DNA of 64,000 bases from Dorea sp. (GCA_016295505.1 JAEDLC010000001.1:5052-69051), one strand, 5' to 3'; shown: positions 1 through 8,853, numbered from the stretch's first letter. Notes: generated from the letters alone by a model not told the origin. Numbers and translations are program-made.

Positions 1-497
1 TTGTATTGACCATTATGCTGCTGAATACGGATGTTCTGAAAAGAAATATTGGAGAGATCTTTCTTTTTGCATTGAAGTTTCTCGTGATATGGGCACTTGT
101 GTTTGCGGCTGCACAGATCGTCGGAAAGACGATTGGTAAAAAAATGGAATTTCTGGCAGCGACGGGTGATGCAGAAACAATCTATGAAAAGAGAATGCAA
201 AAATGGAAAAAACCGGCGGAAGTGAAAATTGACTTTTATGAAGAATGCTGGATCAGTCATGTGCATGGAAACTCACAGACACTTCATTACAGAAATGTTG
301 CCAGAATCATTGAAAGCGAGGAAGTTATTGCAATGATCGTGAATTCAGAAGAAGGCGGACAGAGATTTTTCGCGATTCTGAAAAATGGAATTCTGGATGC
401 GGATATAGAAGAGTTTAAACAGTACCTTTTGGAAAAATGTCACGGAGTGAAAAAAGGAATTGAACAGGTGAGTGTTGCAGAAAAAAAGAAAAAGTAA
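1..497 (+). CDS. YcxB-like membrane protein, 5' end cut by window edge
   Basis: The frame is open to the first base of the window, so the true start lies upstream; a TTG at position 6 is the first in-frame start codon but has no visible ribosome site. What remains has one hydrophobic segment (about residues 15-40 from that TTG), a charged linker, then a soluble part built around 'KIDFYEECW' and 'ESEEVIAMIV', which resembles the C-terminal YcxB-like domain, followed by a lysine-rich tail. Proteins of this type are small membrane proteins of unknown function. It ends 18 nt before cmk and probably shares its transcript. The family assignment is by pattern only. Confidence 0.6.
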   Translation, partial: VLTIMLLNTDVLKRNIGEIFLFALKFLVIWALVFAAAQIVGKTIGKKMEFLAATGDAETIYEKRMQKWKKPAEVKIDFYEECWISHVHGNSQTLHYRNVARIIESEEVIAMIVNSEEGGQRFFAILKNGILDADIEEFKQYLLEKCHGVKKGIEQVSVAEKKKK

Positions 498-515
498 TAA
501 TGAGGAGAAAGAATC

Positions 516-1172
516 ATGGGATATAATGTGGCGATTGACGGACCGGCAGGTGCGGGGAAGAGCACGATAGCAAAACTGGTAGCGCAGAAAAAGGGTTACA
601 TCTATGTTGATACGGGAGCAATGTACCGTGGGCTTGCGATTCATTTTCTGGATCAGGGAATTCAGGCGAATGAGACAGAAAAAGTAATTCTGGCATGTCA
701 GGATGCTGAGGTGACAATCCAGTATGAAAATGGGGTACAGCAGGTGTATCTGAATGGAAGAAATATCACCTCCAGACTGCGGGATGAAGAGGTGGGAAAT
801 ATGGCATCTGTCACATCTGCAATTCCTCAGGTGCGAGCAAAGCTTCTGGAATTACAGCAGAATCTTGCCAGGACGCAGAATGTAATCATGGATGGAAGAG
901 ATATCGGAACCTGTGTGCTTCCGAATGCGGATGTTAAGGTGTTTCTGACAGCCAGTGTTCAGACAAGAGCAAAAAGACGTTACGATGAACTCTGTGAAAA
1001 GGGAATCGCATGTGATCTTAAGGAAATTGAAGCAGATATTGAGCAGAGAGATCACCGTGATATGACAAGAGAGATCGCACCGCTTAAGCAAGCAGAAGAT
1101 GCAGTTCTGGTAGACAGTTCCCGCATGACGATCGAAGAAGTGGTAGATGCGATCGTAAAACTGTGTGAATAA
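516..1172 (+). CDS. cmk: Cytidylate kinase
   Basis: Phosphorylates CMP and dCMP to the diphosphates with ATP in the cytoplasm, a step in pyrimidine salvage and RNA/DNA precursor supply. The 218-residue length is normal for the family. The N-terminus carries the P-loop GPAGAGKST (residues 9-17), followed by YVDTGAMYRG, which shapes the NMP site, and a later DGRDIGT motif, all typical of Cmk. An AGGAG ribosome site lies about 10 nt before the ATG. It stands directly before ispH and rpsA, an order common in Clostridia. Confidence 0.97.
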   Translation: MGYNVAIDGPAGAGKSTIAKLVAQKKGYIYVDTGAMYRGLAIHFLDQGIQANETEKVILACQDAEVTIQYENGVQQVYLNGRNITSRLRDEEVGNMASVTSAIPQVRAKLLELQQNLARTQNVIMDGRDIGTCVLPNADVKVFLTASVQTRAKRRYDELCEKGIACDLKEIEADIEQRDHRDMTREIAPLKQAEDAVLVDSSRMTIEEVVDAIVKLCE

Positions 1173-1196
1173 CATCGAAAGGATAAGAATGGAATC

Positions 1197-2054
1197 ATGA
1201 AGATTGAACTTGCAAAAACTGCCGGCTTCTGCTTCGGGGTAAAACGGGCAGTAGATACGGTCTATGCACAGGCCCGGGAGCATGAGGGGGAGAAAATCTA
1301 TACTTATGGTCCCATCATTCATAACGAAGAAGTCATCAGAGATCTGCAAAAACAGGGAGTGGAAGTGCTCTGTAATGAGAAGGAACTGGATGCGGTTGAA
1401 TCGGGAATTGTGGTGATTCGCTCGCACGGGGTTCCAAGATATATCTGTGAAAAGATAGAAAAAAGGGGACTGACCTGTGTGGATGCAACCTGTCCGTTTG
1501 TAAAGAAGATTCATAAAATTGTGGAAGAGGAAAGCGCCGAGGGAACGCATGTTATTATTATCGGAAATGGCGAGCATCCTGAGGTTCAGGGGATTCGCGG
1601 ATGGGCCGGCGATCGTGTTACTGTAATACAGACGGCAGAGGATGCGCAGAAGTTTCATCTTGAAGAAAATGCAGGAAAGATATGCATCGTAGCACAGACG
1701 ACATTTAACTACAATAAATTCAAAGATTTAGTTGAAATTATCTCAAAAAAGGGGTATGATATAATTGTTTTAAATACGATTTGTAATGCGACGAAAGAAC
1801 GGCAGGAAGAAGCGCGTCACATTGCAGAGAGAGTAGATGCTATGGTTGTGATAGGAGATAAGCGTAGTTCAAATACTCAGAAGTTATTTGAAATCTGTAA
1901 AGAAGAATGTTTGAATACGTACTATATACAGACACTTGACGATTTGGATATGAATCAATTAAGGTCCGTGGAAACAGTAGGTATTACAGCAGGGGCATCC
2001 ACGCCCAAGAAAATAATTGAGGAGGTTCAAAATAATGTCAGAATTAACTTTTGA
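1197..2054 (+). CDS. ispH: 4-hydroxy-3-methylbut-2-enyl diphosphate reductase
   Basis: Last enzyme of the MEP isoprenoid pathway: it reduces HMBPP to IPP and DMAPP using a [4Fe-4S] cluster. The three cluster cysteines are visible at C12 (AGFCFGVKRAV), C99 (DATCPFV) and C196 (NTICNATKER), and TTFNYNKF marks the active-site region. Its 285 residues fit a stand-alone IspH. The 3' end overlaps the rpsA start by 20 nt in a different frame, and the rpsA ribosome site lies inside ispH, so the two are translationally linked. Many Clostridia carry these two as one fused protein; here they are separate. Confidence 0.96.
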   Translation: MKIELAKTAGFCFGVKRAVDTVYAQAREHEGEKIYTYGPIIHNEEVIRDLQKQGVEVLCNEKELDAVESGIVVIRSHGVPRYICEKIEKRGLTCVDATCPFVKKIHKIVEEESAEGTHVIIIGNGEHPEVQGIRGWAGDRVTVIQTAEDAQKFHLEENAGKICIVAQTTFNYNKFKDLVEIISKKGYDIIVLNTICNATKERQEEARHIAERVDAMVVIGDKRSSNTQKLFEICKEECLNTYYIQTLDDLDMNQLRSVETVGITAGASTPKKIIEEVQNNVRINF

Positions 2055-3138
2055 ACAAATGTTGGAAGATTCATTTAAAACAATTAGAAACGGAGAGGTT
2101 GTAGATGGTACAGTCATCGATGTAAAACCTGATGAGATCATCTTGAATATAGGTTACAAGGCAGACGGTATCATTACAAGAAGCGAGTACACCAATGAAA
2201 CAAATGCCGATCTTACAACAATGGTTTCTGTTGGTGACAAGATGTCCGCAAAAGTATTAAAGGTGAATGACGGAGAAGGTCAGGTTCTGCTGACATATAA
2301 GAGACTGGCTGCTGAAAAGGGAAATGAAAGATTAAAAGAAGCTTTTGAGAATCATGAAGTATTGAGAGCTCCGGTCGCTCAGATCCTTGGCGGTGGATTA
2401 AGCGTAGTGGTTGATGAAGCAAGAGTATTCATCCCTGCAAGTCTTGTGTCTGATACTTATGAAAAAGACCTGAGCAAATATCAGGATCAGGAGATTGAAT
2501 TCGTAATCAGTGAATTTAATCCTAGAAGAAATCGCGTGATCGGTGACAGAAGACAGCTTCTGGTTGCTGAACGTGCAGAAAAGCAGAAAGAATTGTTTGA
2601 GAAGATCCAGGTTGGCGACAGAATGGAAGGAACTGTTAAGAATGTGACAGATTTCGGTGCATTCATTGATCTTGGTGGTGTTGACGGACTTCTTCATATA
2701 TCTGAAATGTCCTGGGGACGTGTGGAAAATCCTAAGAAAGTATTCCAGGTAGGCGAGAAAGTTGAAGTTATGATCAAAGATATTCATGAGACAAAGATCG
2801 CATTAAGCCTGAAGTTCCCTGAGACAAATCCATGGGCAAATGCAGCAGCAGATTATGCTGTTGGAACTGTTATTACAGGTAAAGTTGCAAGAATGACGGA
2901 TTTTGGTGCATTCGTAGAACTGGCACCGGGTGTGGATGCACTTCTTCATGTTTCTCAGATTTCCAGAGCACATGTTGATAAACCGTCAGATGTTCTGTCA
3001 GTAGGACAGGAGATCACTGCAAAGGTTGTTGACCTGAATGAAGCTGAAAAGAAGATCAGCTTGAGCATGAAGGCTCTTGAGCCGGCTGCTGAAGAGAAAG
3101 CGGAGACAGAAAATGTGGATGAAAGTGCTGCTGAATAA
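2035..3138 (+). CDS. rpsA: 30S ribosomal protein S1 (four S1 domains)
   Basis: RNA-binding protein that helps load mRNA on the small subunit. Four OB-fold S1 repeats can be read at roughly residues 18-85, 100-170, 190-262 and 275-345; the last two contain the classic VTDFGAFIDLGGVDGLLHISE and MTDFGAFVELAPGVDALLHVSQ runs. The tail is acidic. The start is the ATG at 2035 (MSELTFEQ), 9 nt after GGAGGT at 2021-2026; an in-frame TTG at 2017 would include the ribosome site and is rejected. At 367 residues it is the short Firmicutes form rather than the six-domain proteobacterial one. Confidence 0.95.
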   Translation: MSELTFEQMLEDSFKTIRNGEVVDGTVIDVKPDEIILNIGYKADGIITRSEYTNETNADLTTMVSVGDKMSAKVLKVNDGEGQVLLTYKRLAAEKGNERLKEAFENHEVLRAPVAQILGGGLSVVVDEARVFIPASLVSDTYEKDLSKYQDQEIEFVISEFNPRRNRVIGDRRQLLVAERAEKQKELFEKIQVGDRMEGTVKNVTDFGAFIDLGGVDGLLHISEMSWGRVENPKKVFQVGEKVEVMIKDIHETKIALSLKFPETNPWANAAADYAVGTVITGKVARMTDFGAFVELAPGVDALLHVSQISRAHVDKPSDVLSVGQEITAKVVDLNEAEKKISLSMKALEPAAEEKAETENVDESAAE

Positions 3139-3173
3139 TAATCAGAAAGCGAACTTTGAATATCGATTATTTT

Positions 3174-3205
3174 AAGATAGAGGCACTATGCCTCTATCTT
3201 TTCTA
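3174..3205 (+). terminator. Rho-independent terminator after rpsA
   Basis: Perfect 12-bp stem (aagatagaggca / tgcctctatctt) with a 3-nt loop, followed by a short T-rich stretch. It separates the cmk-ispH-rpsA unit from the rnf operon. Confidence 0.8.
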
Positions 3206-3325
3206 TGTTAAAAAATCGACAAGATGTATTTGGAAATATACAAAGGATTTGTCCGTATCCACTGGATAATCGGGGGAAATTCTTGTATAGTATATAAAGA
3301 GAAAAAAGGAAGGAAGGAAAAAAGG

Positions 3326-4648
3326 ATGGCATTGTTAACATTTAAGGGTGGTATCCACCCGGATGACGGCAAGAGCCTGGCTAAAGATAAGGCGATTGTC
3401 GACGTAAAACCTAAGGGCGATCTGGTATATCCAATGTCCCAGCACATCGGCGCTCCTGCAGCTCCGGTAGTGGCTGTTGGCGATCATGTATTAAAGGGCC
3501 AGATGATCGCTGAAGCCGGAGGATTTGTATCCGCGCCTATCTATGCATCAGTTTCTGGTAAGGTCAAAGCAATTGCTCCACATCTGAATCCAACAGGGGG
3601 AACTGTAAATAGTATTGTAATTGAGAATGATGGGGAATATCAGGAAGTAGAGTATCCTGCAGTGAAACCGCTGGAAGAGATGAGCAAGGAAGAGATCCTG
3701 AACGCGATTGGCAATGCCGGCGTTGTAGGTATGGGTGGTGCAGGTTTCCCGACAAGAGTAAAATTGTCACCGAAGGAACCGGATAAGATTGACTATATTA
3801 TTGCAAACTGTGCGGAATGTGAACCTTATATTACTGCAGATTACAGAACGATCATGGAGACCCCGGAGAAACTGGTCGGTGGAATGAAGATTGTCCTGAA
3901 GCTGTTTGATAATGCGAAGGGACTGTTTGGTGTAGAGGATAATAAGCCGGATTGTATTGAAAAATTAAAAGAGCTTACAAAAGATGAACCACGTATGGAA
4001 GTGCTTGCGCTTAAGACGAAGTATCCACAGGGTGGTGAGCGTCAGCTGATTTATGCTACAACAGGAAGAGCAATTAACTCTGCAATGCTTCCTGCAGATG
4101 CAGGGTGTGTTGTAGACAACGTAGCTACACTTGTGAGCATCTATCAGGCAGTGGCAGAAGGTAAACCGTCTATGGAGCGTGTTGTTACTGTAAGTGGTGA
4201 TGCAGTGGCAGAACCAGGAAACTTCAGAGTACCATTTGGTATCAATCAGCAGGAACTGGTTGAAGCAGCAGGCGGATTTAAGACAGAACCGGAAAAACTG
4301 ATCTCTGGTGGTCCGATGATGGGATTCTCCATGTTCACGCTTGATGTTCCGGTTACCAAGACATCTTCTTCCATTCTTGGATTTACAAAAGACGAAGTTG
4401 CGAAGTTTGAGCCTTCCGCATGTATTAACTGCGGACGATGTGTGGATGCATGTCCGAGCCGTCTGATTCCGTCAAGACTTGCCGATTATGCGGAACGTCA
4501 GGATGAAGCAACGTTTACAGCTCATGAGGGACTGGAATGTATGGAATGTGGTTCTTGTAGTTTTGTCTGTCCTGCTAAGCGTCCGCTGAAACAGGCGATT
4601 GGATCTATGAGAAAGATTGCTTTAGCAAACCGCAAGAAGAAAAAATAA
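3326..4648 (+). CDS. rnfC: Rnf electron transport complex subunit C
   Basis: Peripheral subunit of the Rnf complex that exchanges electrons with NAD(H). The glycine-rich GMGGAGFPTRVKL (residues 135-147) belongs to the nucleotide/flavin-binding fold. Two ferredoxin-type [4Fe-4S] motifs follow at C366-C369-C372-C376 and C405-C408-C411-C415. The tail is very basic. The start is the ATG at 3326 (MALLTFKGG) behind a purine-rich AGGAAGG; an earlier in-frame ATG at 3224 gives a poor non-homologous extension. First gene of rnfCDGEAB, the usual clostridial order. Confidence 0.95.
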   Translation: MALLTFKGGIHPDDGKSLAKDKAIVDVKPKGDLVYPMSQHIGAPAAPVVAVGDHVLKGQMIAEAGGFVSAPIYASVSGKVKAIAPHLNPTGGTVNSIVIENDGEYQEVEYPAVKPLEEMSKEEILNAIGNAGVVGMGGAGFPTRVKLSPKEPDKIDYIIANCAECEPYITADYRTIMETPEKLVGGMKIVLKLFDNAKGLFGVEDNKPDCIEKLKELTKDEPRMEVLALKTKYPQGGERQLIYATTGRAINSAMLPADAGCVVDNVATLVSIYQAVAEGKPSMERVVTVSGDAVAEPGNFRVPFGINQQELVEAAGGFKTEPEKLISGGPMMGFSMFTLDVPVTKTSSSILGFTKDEVAKFEPSACINCGRCVDACPSRLIPSRLADYAERQDEATFTAHEGLECMECGSCSFVCPAKRPLKQAIGSMRKIALANRKKKK

Positions 4649-4675
4649 ATCAGAAAGAAGAAGAGGTGAACAAAC

Positions 4676-5626
4676 GTGAGTGAGAACAATTTAAAAATGT
4701 CATCTTCACCACATATACGTTCCAAAGCTACCACAAGCAACATTATGTTAATGGTAACCGTTGCACTGTTGCCAGCTGCTTTGTTTGGTGTATGGAACTT
4801 TAAACTGCCGGCACTTGGAATGTTGATTACCACAACGGTAACGGCAGTTCTGACAGAGTACATATATGAAAGATTGATGCACAAAAAGATCACGGTTGGT
4901 GACTGGAGTGCAGTTGTTACAGGATTATTGCTTGGACTTAACATGCCGCCTACAGCACCTTGGTGGATGGGCGCTCTCGGAAGTATCTTTGCAATCCTGA
5001 TCGTAAAACAGTTGTTTGGCGGACTGGGACAGAATTTCATGAACCCGGCGCTGGGTGCAAGATGTTTCCTGTTGATTTCATTTACAAGTCAGATGACTAC
5101 ATTTGTATATGATGGTGTGACGGGTCCGACTCCTCTTGCTGCTTTGAAGAGTGGAGAGGCTGTGAACAGTATGGATATGCTGATCGGAACAATTCCGGGA
5201 ACGATCGGAGAAACATCTGTGATCGCAATTATCATCGGTGCGATCTTCCTGATTCTTCTGGGAATCATTGATCTTCGGATTCCGGGAACTTATATCGTGT
5301 CATTTGTGATCTTTATTGGTATCTTTGGACATTTTGCGAATCCGGAGATTGGATTCTTTGATCCACAGTATATTACAGCACATCTGTGTGGAGGCGGTCT
5401 GATGCTCGGTGCATGGTTTATGGCTACTGATTATGTTACATCACCGATCACGAAGAAAGGACAGTATGTATACGGTGTCCTGCTGGGCGTCCTGACCGGA
5501 CTGTTCCGTCTCTTTGGTGCTTCCGCAGAGGGTGTTTCCTATGCGATCATCATCAGTAACCTTTTAGTTCCATTGATCGAGAAGGTTACTCTTCCAAAAC
5601 CATTCGGTAAAGGAGGAGAGAAATAA
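4676..5626 (+). CDS. rnfD: Rnf electron transport complex subunit D
   Basis: Integral membrane flavoprotein of Rnf, with several hydrophobic helices and a GTG start behind AAGAGGTG. RnfD/NqrB proteins carry covalent FMN on a threonine in a (S/T)-G-A-T-P-L-like motif; here the corresponding stretch reads DGVTGPTPLAAL (T149-G-P-T152), so the usual small residue before the acceptor threonine is proline. The 316-residue length is normal. Its stop codon overlaps the rnfG ATG by one base (TAATG), indicating coupled translation. Confidence 0.94.
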   Translation: MSENNLKMSSSPHIRSKATTSNIMLMVTVALLPAALFGVWNFKLPALGMLITTTVTAVLTEYIYERLMHKKITVGDWSAVVTGLLLGLNMPPTAPWWMGALGSIFAILIVKQLFGGLGQNFMNPALGARCFLLISFTSQMTTFVYDGVTGPTPLAALKSGEAVNSMDMLIGTIPGTIGETSVIAIIIGAIFLILLGIIDLRIPGTYIVSFVIFIGIFGHFANPEIGFFDPQYITAHLCGGGLMLGAWFMATDYVTSPITKKGQYVYGVLLGVLTGLFRLFGASAEGVSYAIIISNLLVPLIEKVTLPKPFGKGGEK

Positions 5627-6207
5627 TGAATAAGATTGTAAAAAATACATTGATCCTTACAATGATTACTTTGATAGCAGGCCTTGCACTCGGTGTCGTA
5701 TATGAGATTACGAAAGATCCGATTGCTCAGGTACAGGAAAGTGCGAAAAAGGAAGCATGGCAGGCTGTATTTCCTGAGGCGGATCTGGAAGAATTTGAGG
5801 CAACAGAGGTTGATCAGGCTGCTGCAGATAAAGCAATCGCTGATATGGGTGTAAACGCAACAATTGATGAAGTATGTATCGTTGGTGAAGAGGGATACGT
5901 TATCACAACGACCGATAAGGACGGATTTGGAGGAAGCATTCAGATTACAGTTGGTATCACAGCAGATGGTACGGTGAACGGAGTTTCCATTCTGTCCATC
6001 AGCGAGACTGCCGGACTTGGAATGAAAGCGACAGAGCCGGCATTCTATGGTCAGTATGAAGGAAAACAGGCAGAAAAATTTGTAGTATCCAAAGACGGCG
6101 GAGACGGAGAACCGATCGATGCGTTAAGCGGTGCAACGATTACTTCAAGAGCAGTAACCGGTGCTGTGAATGCAGCCCTTGGTTATTACCAGAATGCATT
6201 TCAATAG
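5626..6207 (+). CDS. rnfG: Rnf electron transport complex subunit G (FMN-binding)
   Basis: Membrane-anchored flavoprotein with one N-terminal helix (about residues 8-27) and an extracytoplasmic FMN-binding domain. The covalent flavinylation motif is visible near the C-terminus as LSGATITSRAV (S168-G-A-T171), the substrate motif of the ApbE flavin transferase encoded at 9341-10321. The 193-residue length matches the family. Its start overlaps the rnfD stop. Confidence 0.95.
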   Translation: MNKIVKNTLILTMITLIAGLALGVVYEITKDPIAQVQESAKKEAWQAVFPEADLEEFEATEVDQAAADKAIADMGVNATIDEVCIVGEEGYVITTTDKDGFGGSIQITVGITADGTVNGVSILSISETAGLGMKATEPAFYGQYEGKQAEKFVVSKDGGDGEPIDALSGATITSRAVTGAVNAALGYYQNAFQ

Positions 6208-6220
6208 GAGGTAGTTAGAG

Positions 6221-6940
6221 ATGAATAAATGTACTGAAAGAGTATATAACGGTCTGATCAAAGAAAATCCTACCTTCGTTTTGATGTTAGGTATGTGTCC
6301 GACCCTGGCGGTAACAACATCCGCCATGAACGGTGTAGGTATGGGCCTTTCTACAACGGTCGTACTTGTGCTGTCCAACATGTTGATTTCCATGTTGCGT
6401 AAGATTATTCCGGATTCTGTCAGAATGCCGGCGTTTATCGTAGTCGTAGCATCTTTCGTTACAATTGTACAGTTCCTTCTGGAAGGTTTCGTTCCAAGTC
6501 TGTATGATTCACTGGGAATTTATATTCCTCTGATCGTAGTTAACTGTATCATTCTTGGACGTGCAGAAAGTTATGCGTCTAAGAATCCGGTAATTCCTTC
6601 TATCTTTGATGGAATCGGTATGGGACTTGGATTTACATTCGGACTTACCTGTATCGGTATTGTCCGTGAGCTGATCGGTACTGGCGCTATCTTCGGAGCA
6701 CAGATTCTTCCTCTTGCAGATACCGCTGCCGGTGTAGGCGGATATGTTCCGGTTACAATCTTCATTCTTCCTCCGGGAGCATTCCTGGTACTTGCATTCC
6801 TTGTTGCGGCTATGAACAAGATCCGCAAGAATGCAGAGAAGAAAGGCAAGAAGATTGCAGCACCTCAGGGATGTGGCACAGATTGTGCTTCCTGCGGTGG
6901 ATGTGAAGGAAAAGTGTTCCCAACAGGAAATGAAAAGTAG
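6221..6940 (+). CDS. rnfE: Rnf electron transport complex subunit E, with cysteine-rich tail
   Basis: Polytopic membrane subunit paired with RnfA. The intramembrane cysteines that, in solved Rnf/Nqr structures, hold an iron centre between RnfA and RnfE are present at C26 (LGMCPTLAV) and C109 (VNCIILGRAE). After the last helix, a lysine-rich linker leads to a four-cysteine cluster C218-x3-C222-x2-C225-x2-C228 near the C-terminus. That tail is not part of the core RnfE fold and could bind metal or Fe-S; this is inference. An AGGAGG-like site precedes the ATG. Confidence 0.95.
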   Translation: MNKCTERVYNGLIKENPTFVLMLGMCPTLAVTTSAMNGVGMGLSTTVVLVLSNMLISMLRKIIPDSVRMPAFIVVVASFVTIVQFLLEGFVPSLYDSLGIYIPLIVVNCIILGRAESYASKNPVIPSIFDGIGMGLGFTFGLTCIGIVRELIGTGAIFGAQILPLADTAAGVGGYVPVTIFILPPGAFLVLAFLVAAMNKIRKNAEKKGKKIAAPQGCGTDCASCGGCEGKVFPTGNEK

Positions 6941-6953
6941 GAGGAGTACATAG

Positions 6954-7529
6954 ATGAAAGAATTATTGATTATTGCAATTGGTTCCGCTCTTGTGAATAA
7001 CGTCGTACTCAGCCAGTTCCTGGGAATCTGTCCGTTCCTTGGTGTTTCCAAGAAGGTAGACACTGCTGCCGGAATGGGTGGTGCGGTTGTATTCGTTATC
7101 ACAATTGCTTCATTTGTAACAGGTTTAATTTATAAATTTATTCTGACACCGCTTGGATTCGAGTATCTGCAGACGATCGTTTTCATTCTGATCATTGCTG
7201 CACTGGTACAGTTCGTAGAGATGTTCCTGAAAAAAGCGATGCCTCCATTGTATAATGCATTGGGAGTATATCTTCCTCTGATCACAACAAACTGTGCGGT
7301 TCTTGGTGTAGCACTTACGAACGTACAGAAGGAATATACACTTCTTGAGGGTGTGATCAATGGAGTTGGTACATCTGTCGGATTCCTGATCGCAATTGTG
7401 ATCATGGCAGGAATTCGTGAGAAGATTGAGTATAACGACATTTCAGAATCCTTCCAGGGAACTCCGATCGTTCTGATTACGGCTTGTCTGATGGCGATCG
7501 CGTTCTGCGGATTCTCAGGATTATTATAA
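6954..7529 (+). CDS. rnfA: Rnf electron transport complex subunit A
   Basis: 191-residue integral membrane protein with about six hydrophobic helices, the inverted-topology partner of RnfE. The paired iron-binding cysteines are C26 (LGICPFLGVS) and C114 (TTNCAVLGVAL). It sits 13 nt after rnfE behind AGGAGG. Together RnfA and RnfE pass electrons across the membrane core between RnfB and RnfG/RnfD. Confidence 0.96.
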   Translation: MKELLIIAIGSALVNNVVLSQFLGICPFLGVSKKVDTAAGMGGAVVFVITIASFVTGLIYKFILTPLGFEYLQTIVFILIIAALVQFVEMFLKKAMPPLYNALGVYLPLITTNCAVLGVALTNVQKEYTLLEGVINGVGTSVGFLIAIVIMAGIREKIEYNDISESFQGTPIVLITACLMAIAFCGFSGLL

Positions 7530-7543
7530 GAGGAGGCATAACA

Positions 7544-8335
7544 ATGAGTGTTACAGGAATTATTCTTGCTGCGGTAATCGTAGGCGGCACCGGGTTATTC
7601 ATTGGTGTGTTCCTCGGAATCGCTGGTAAGAAATTTGCAGTAGAAGTAGATGAGAGAGAAGAAGCAATTCTCGGAGTACTTCCGGGAAACAACTGTGGTG
7701 GTTGTGGCTACGCTGGTTGTTCCGGCCTTGCCGCTGCGATCGTAAAGGGAGAAGCTGAAGTGGGCGGATGTCCGGTCGGCGGAGCTCCGGTTGCGGCAAA
7801 GATCGGAGAGATCATGGGAATTGCTGCGGGCGAACAGGTTCATCAGGTGGCTTTTGTAAAATGTGCCGGAACCTGTGATAAGGCAAAACAAGAATATGAG
7901 TATCATGGTCTGAAAGACTGTACAATGGTCAATATGATGCAGGACGGAGGACCGAAAGCATGTAATTACGGATGTCTCGGAGAAGGCAGCTGCGTGAAGG
8001 CCTGTCCGTTCGATGCAATCCATATCGTAGACGGTGTGGCTGTAGTAGACAAAGAAGCATGTAAAGCATGTGGAAAATGTATTGCAGTATGTCCGAAGAA
8101 ACTGATTGAGCTGGTTCCGTATGAACAGAAGCATCTGGTACAGTGCAGCTCAAGAGATAAAGGTAAAGCCGTAATGCAGGCTTGTTCTGTCGGATGTATC
8201 GGATGTAAGATGTGTGAGAAAGTCTGCCAGTTTGAAGCCGTTAAGGTAGAAGGTAATGTTGCACATATCGATCCTGAAAAATGTACAAACTGTGGTGCTT
8301 GTGCAGAGAAATGTCCGAAGAAGATCATTCTTTAG
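7544..8335 (+). CDS. rnfB: Rnf electron transport complex subunit B (polyferredoxin)
   Basis: Ferredoxin-docking subunit. An N-terminal membrane helix (residues about 4-25) is followed by the RnfB-type cluster domain CGGCGYAGCSG and then ferredoxin motifs CNYGCLGEGSCVKACPF, CKACGKCIAVCPK, CIGCKMCEKVCQF and CTNCGACAEKCPK, enough cysteines for several [4Fe-4S] clusters. The start is the ATG at 7544 directly after AGGAGG (7531-7536); an upstream in-frame start at 7484 lies inside rnfA and is not needed. 263 residues. Confidence 0.95.
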   Translation: MSVTGIILAAVIVGGTGLFIGVFLGIAGKKFAVEVDEREEAILGVLPGNNCGGCGYAGCSGLAAAIVKGEAEVGGCPVGGAPVAAKIGEIMGIAAGEQVHQVAFVKCAGTCDKAKQEYEYHGLKDCTMVNMMQDGGPKACNYGCLGEGSCVKACPFDAIHIVDGVAVVDKEACKACGKCIAVCPKKLIELVPYEQKHLVQCSSRDKGKAVMQACSVGCIGCKMCEKVCQFEAVKVEGNVAHIDPEKCTNCGACAEKCPKKIIL

Positions 8336-8350
8336 GATTTGGATGAAGAT

Positions 8351-8818
8351 ATGAAACGGACTTTTCATCAAATGATCTGTGATGCATATTCTCGTTTGAA
8401 GAGTGATATCAAAGATTTAAAATGGGCGATTATAATTATAATCGCCTATTTTGCATATCTGAAACTGTTTCTGCACAGTATGTGCCCTATGGTCTGGCTG
8501 ACAGGCTATCCATGCCCGGCATGCGGACTTACAAGAGCAGCGGTGTGTCTGCTTCATCTGGATCTTGCAGGTGCATGGAACATGCATCCGTTTATCTATG
8601 CTGTTGTTGGTTATTTTTTTCTGCTTTTGTGGAACAGGTATATTCTTCTGCGCGACACGGGAAAATACATGAAGTATCTGCTGGTTATGATAGTTGCAGG
8701 TATGATTGTTTTCTATATCTGGCGAATGTTGCGGTTTTTTCCGGGAGAACCTCCGATGAGTTATTATTATAATAACATGTGCCTGATGCTTAGAAAGGCG
8801 ATCACAGGAGTACGGTAA
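8351..8818 (+). CDS. DUF2752 membrane protein
   Basis: 155 residues with three predicted membrane helices. The signature of DUF2752 is clear: GYPCPACGLTRA after the first helix. Function is unknown. The likely start is the ATG at 8351; a TTG at 8339, four nucleotides after the rnfB stop, is in frame and adds four residues. Neither start has a strong ribosome site. With no terminator after rnfB the gene is probably the last member of the rnf transcript. The CxxCG motif suggests metal binding or a redox role, but that is conjecture. Confidence 0.75.
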   Translation: MKRTFHQMICDAYSRLKSDIKDLKWAIIIIIAYFAYLKLFLHSMCPMVWLTGYPCPACGLTRAAVCLLHLDLAGAWNMHPFIYAVVGYFFLLLWNRYILLRDTGKYMKYLLVMIVAGMIVFYIWRMLRFFPGEPPMSYYYNNMCLMLRKAITGVR

Positions 8819-8824
8819 ATCTGA

Positions 8825-8853
8825 TTGCAGAAAGAATCGTTCCATGGTAGAAT
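8825..8853 (+). promoter_or_regulatory. Sigma-A-type promoter for the 8889 gene
   Basis: TTGCAG, 17-bp spacer, TAGAAT; it lies 36 nt before the ATG, with AAGGAGGGG between. Confidence 0.6.

Noticed and set aside
852..1658. 268-codon minus-strand frame
   Set aside because: Spans the cmk-ispH junction antisense to two clear genes.
3224..3325. 34-residue N-terminal extension of RnfC
   Set aside because: RnfC proteins start with the MALLTFKGG-like segment; the ribosome site at about 3308-3316 belongs to ATG 3326.
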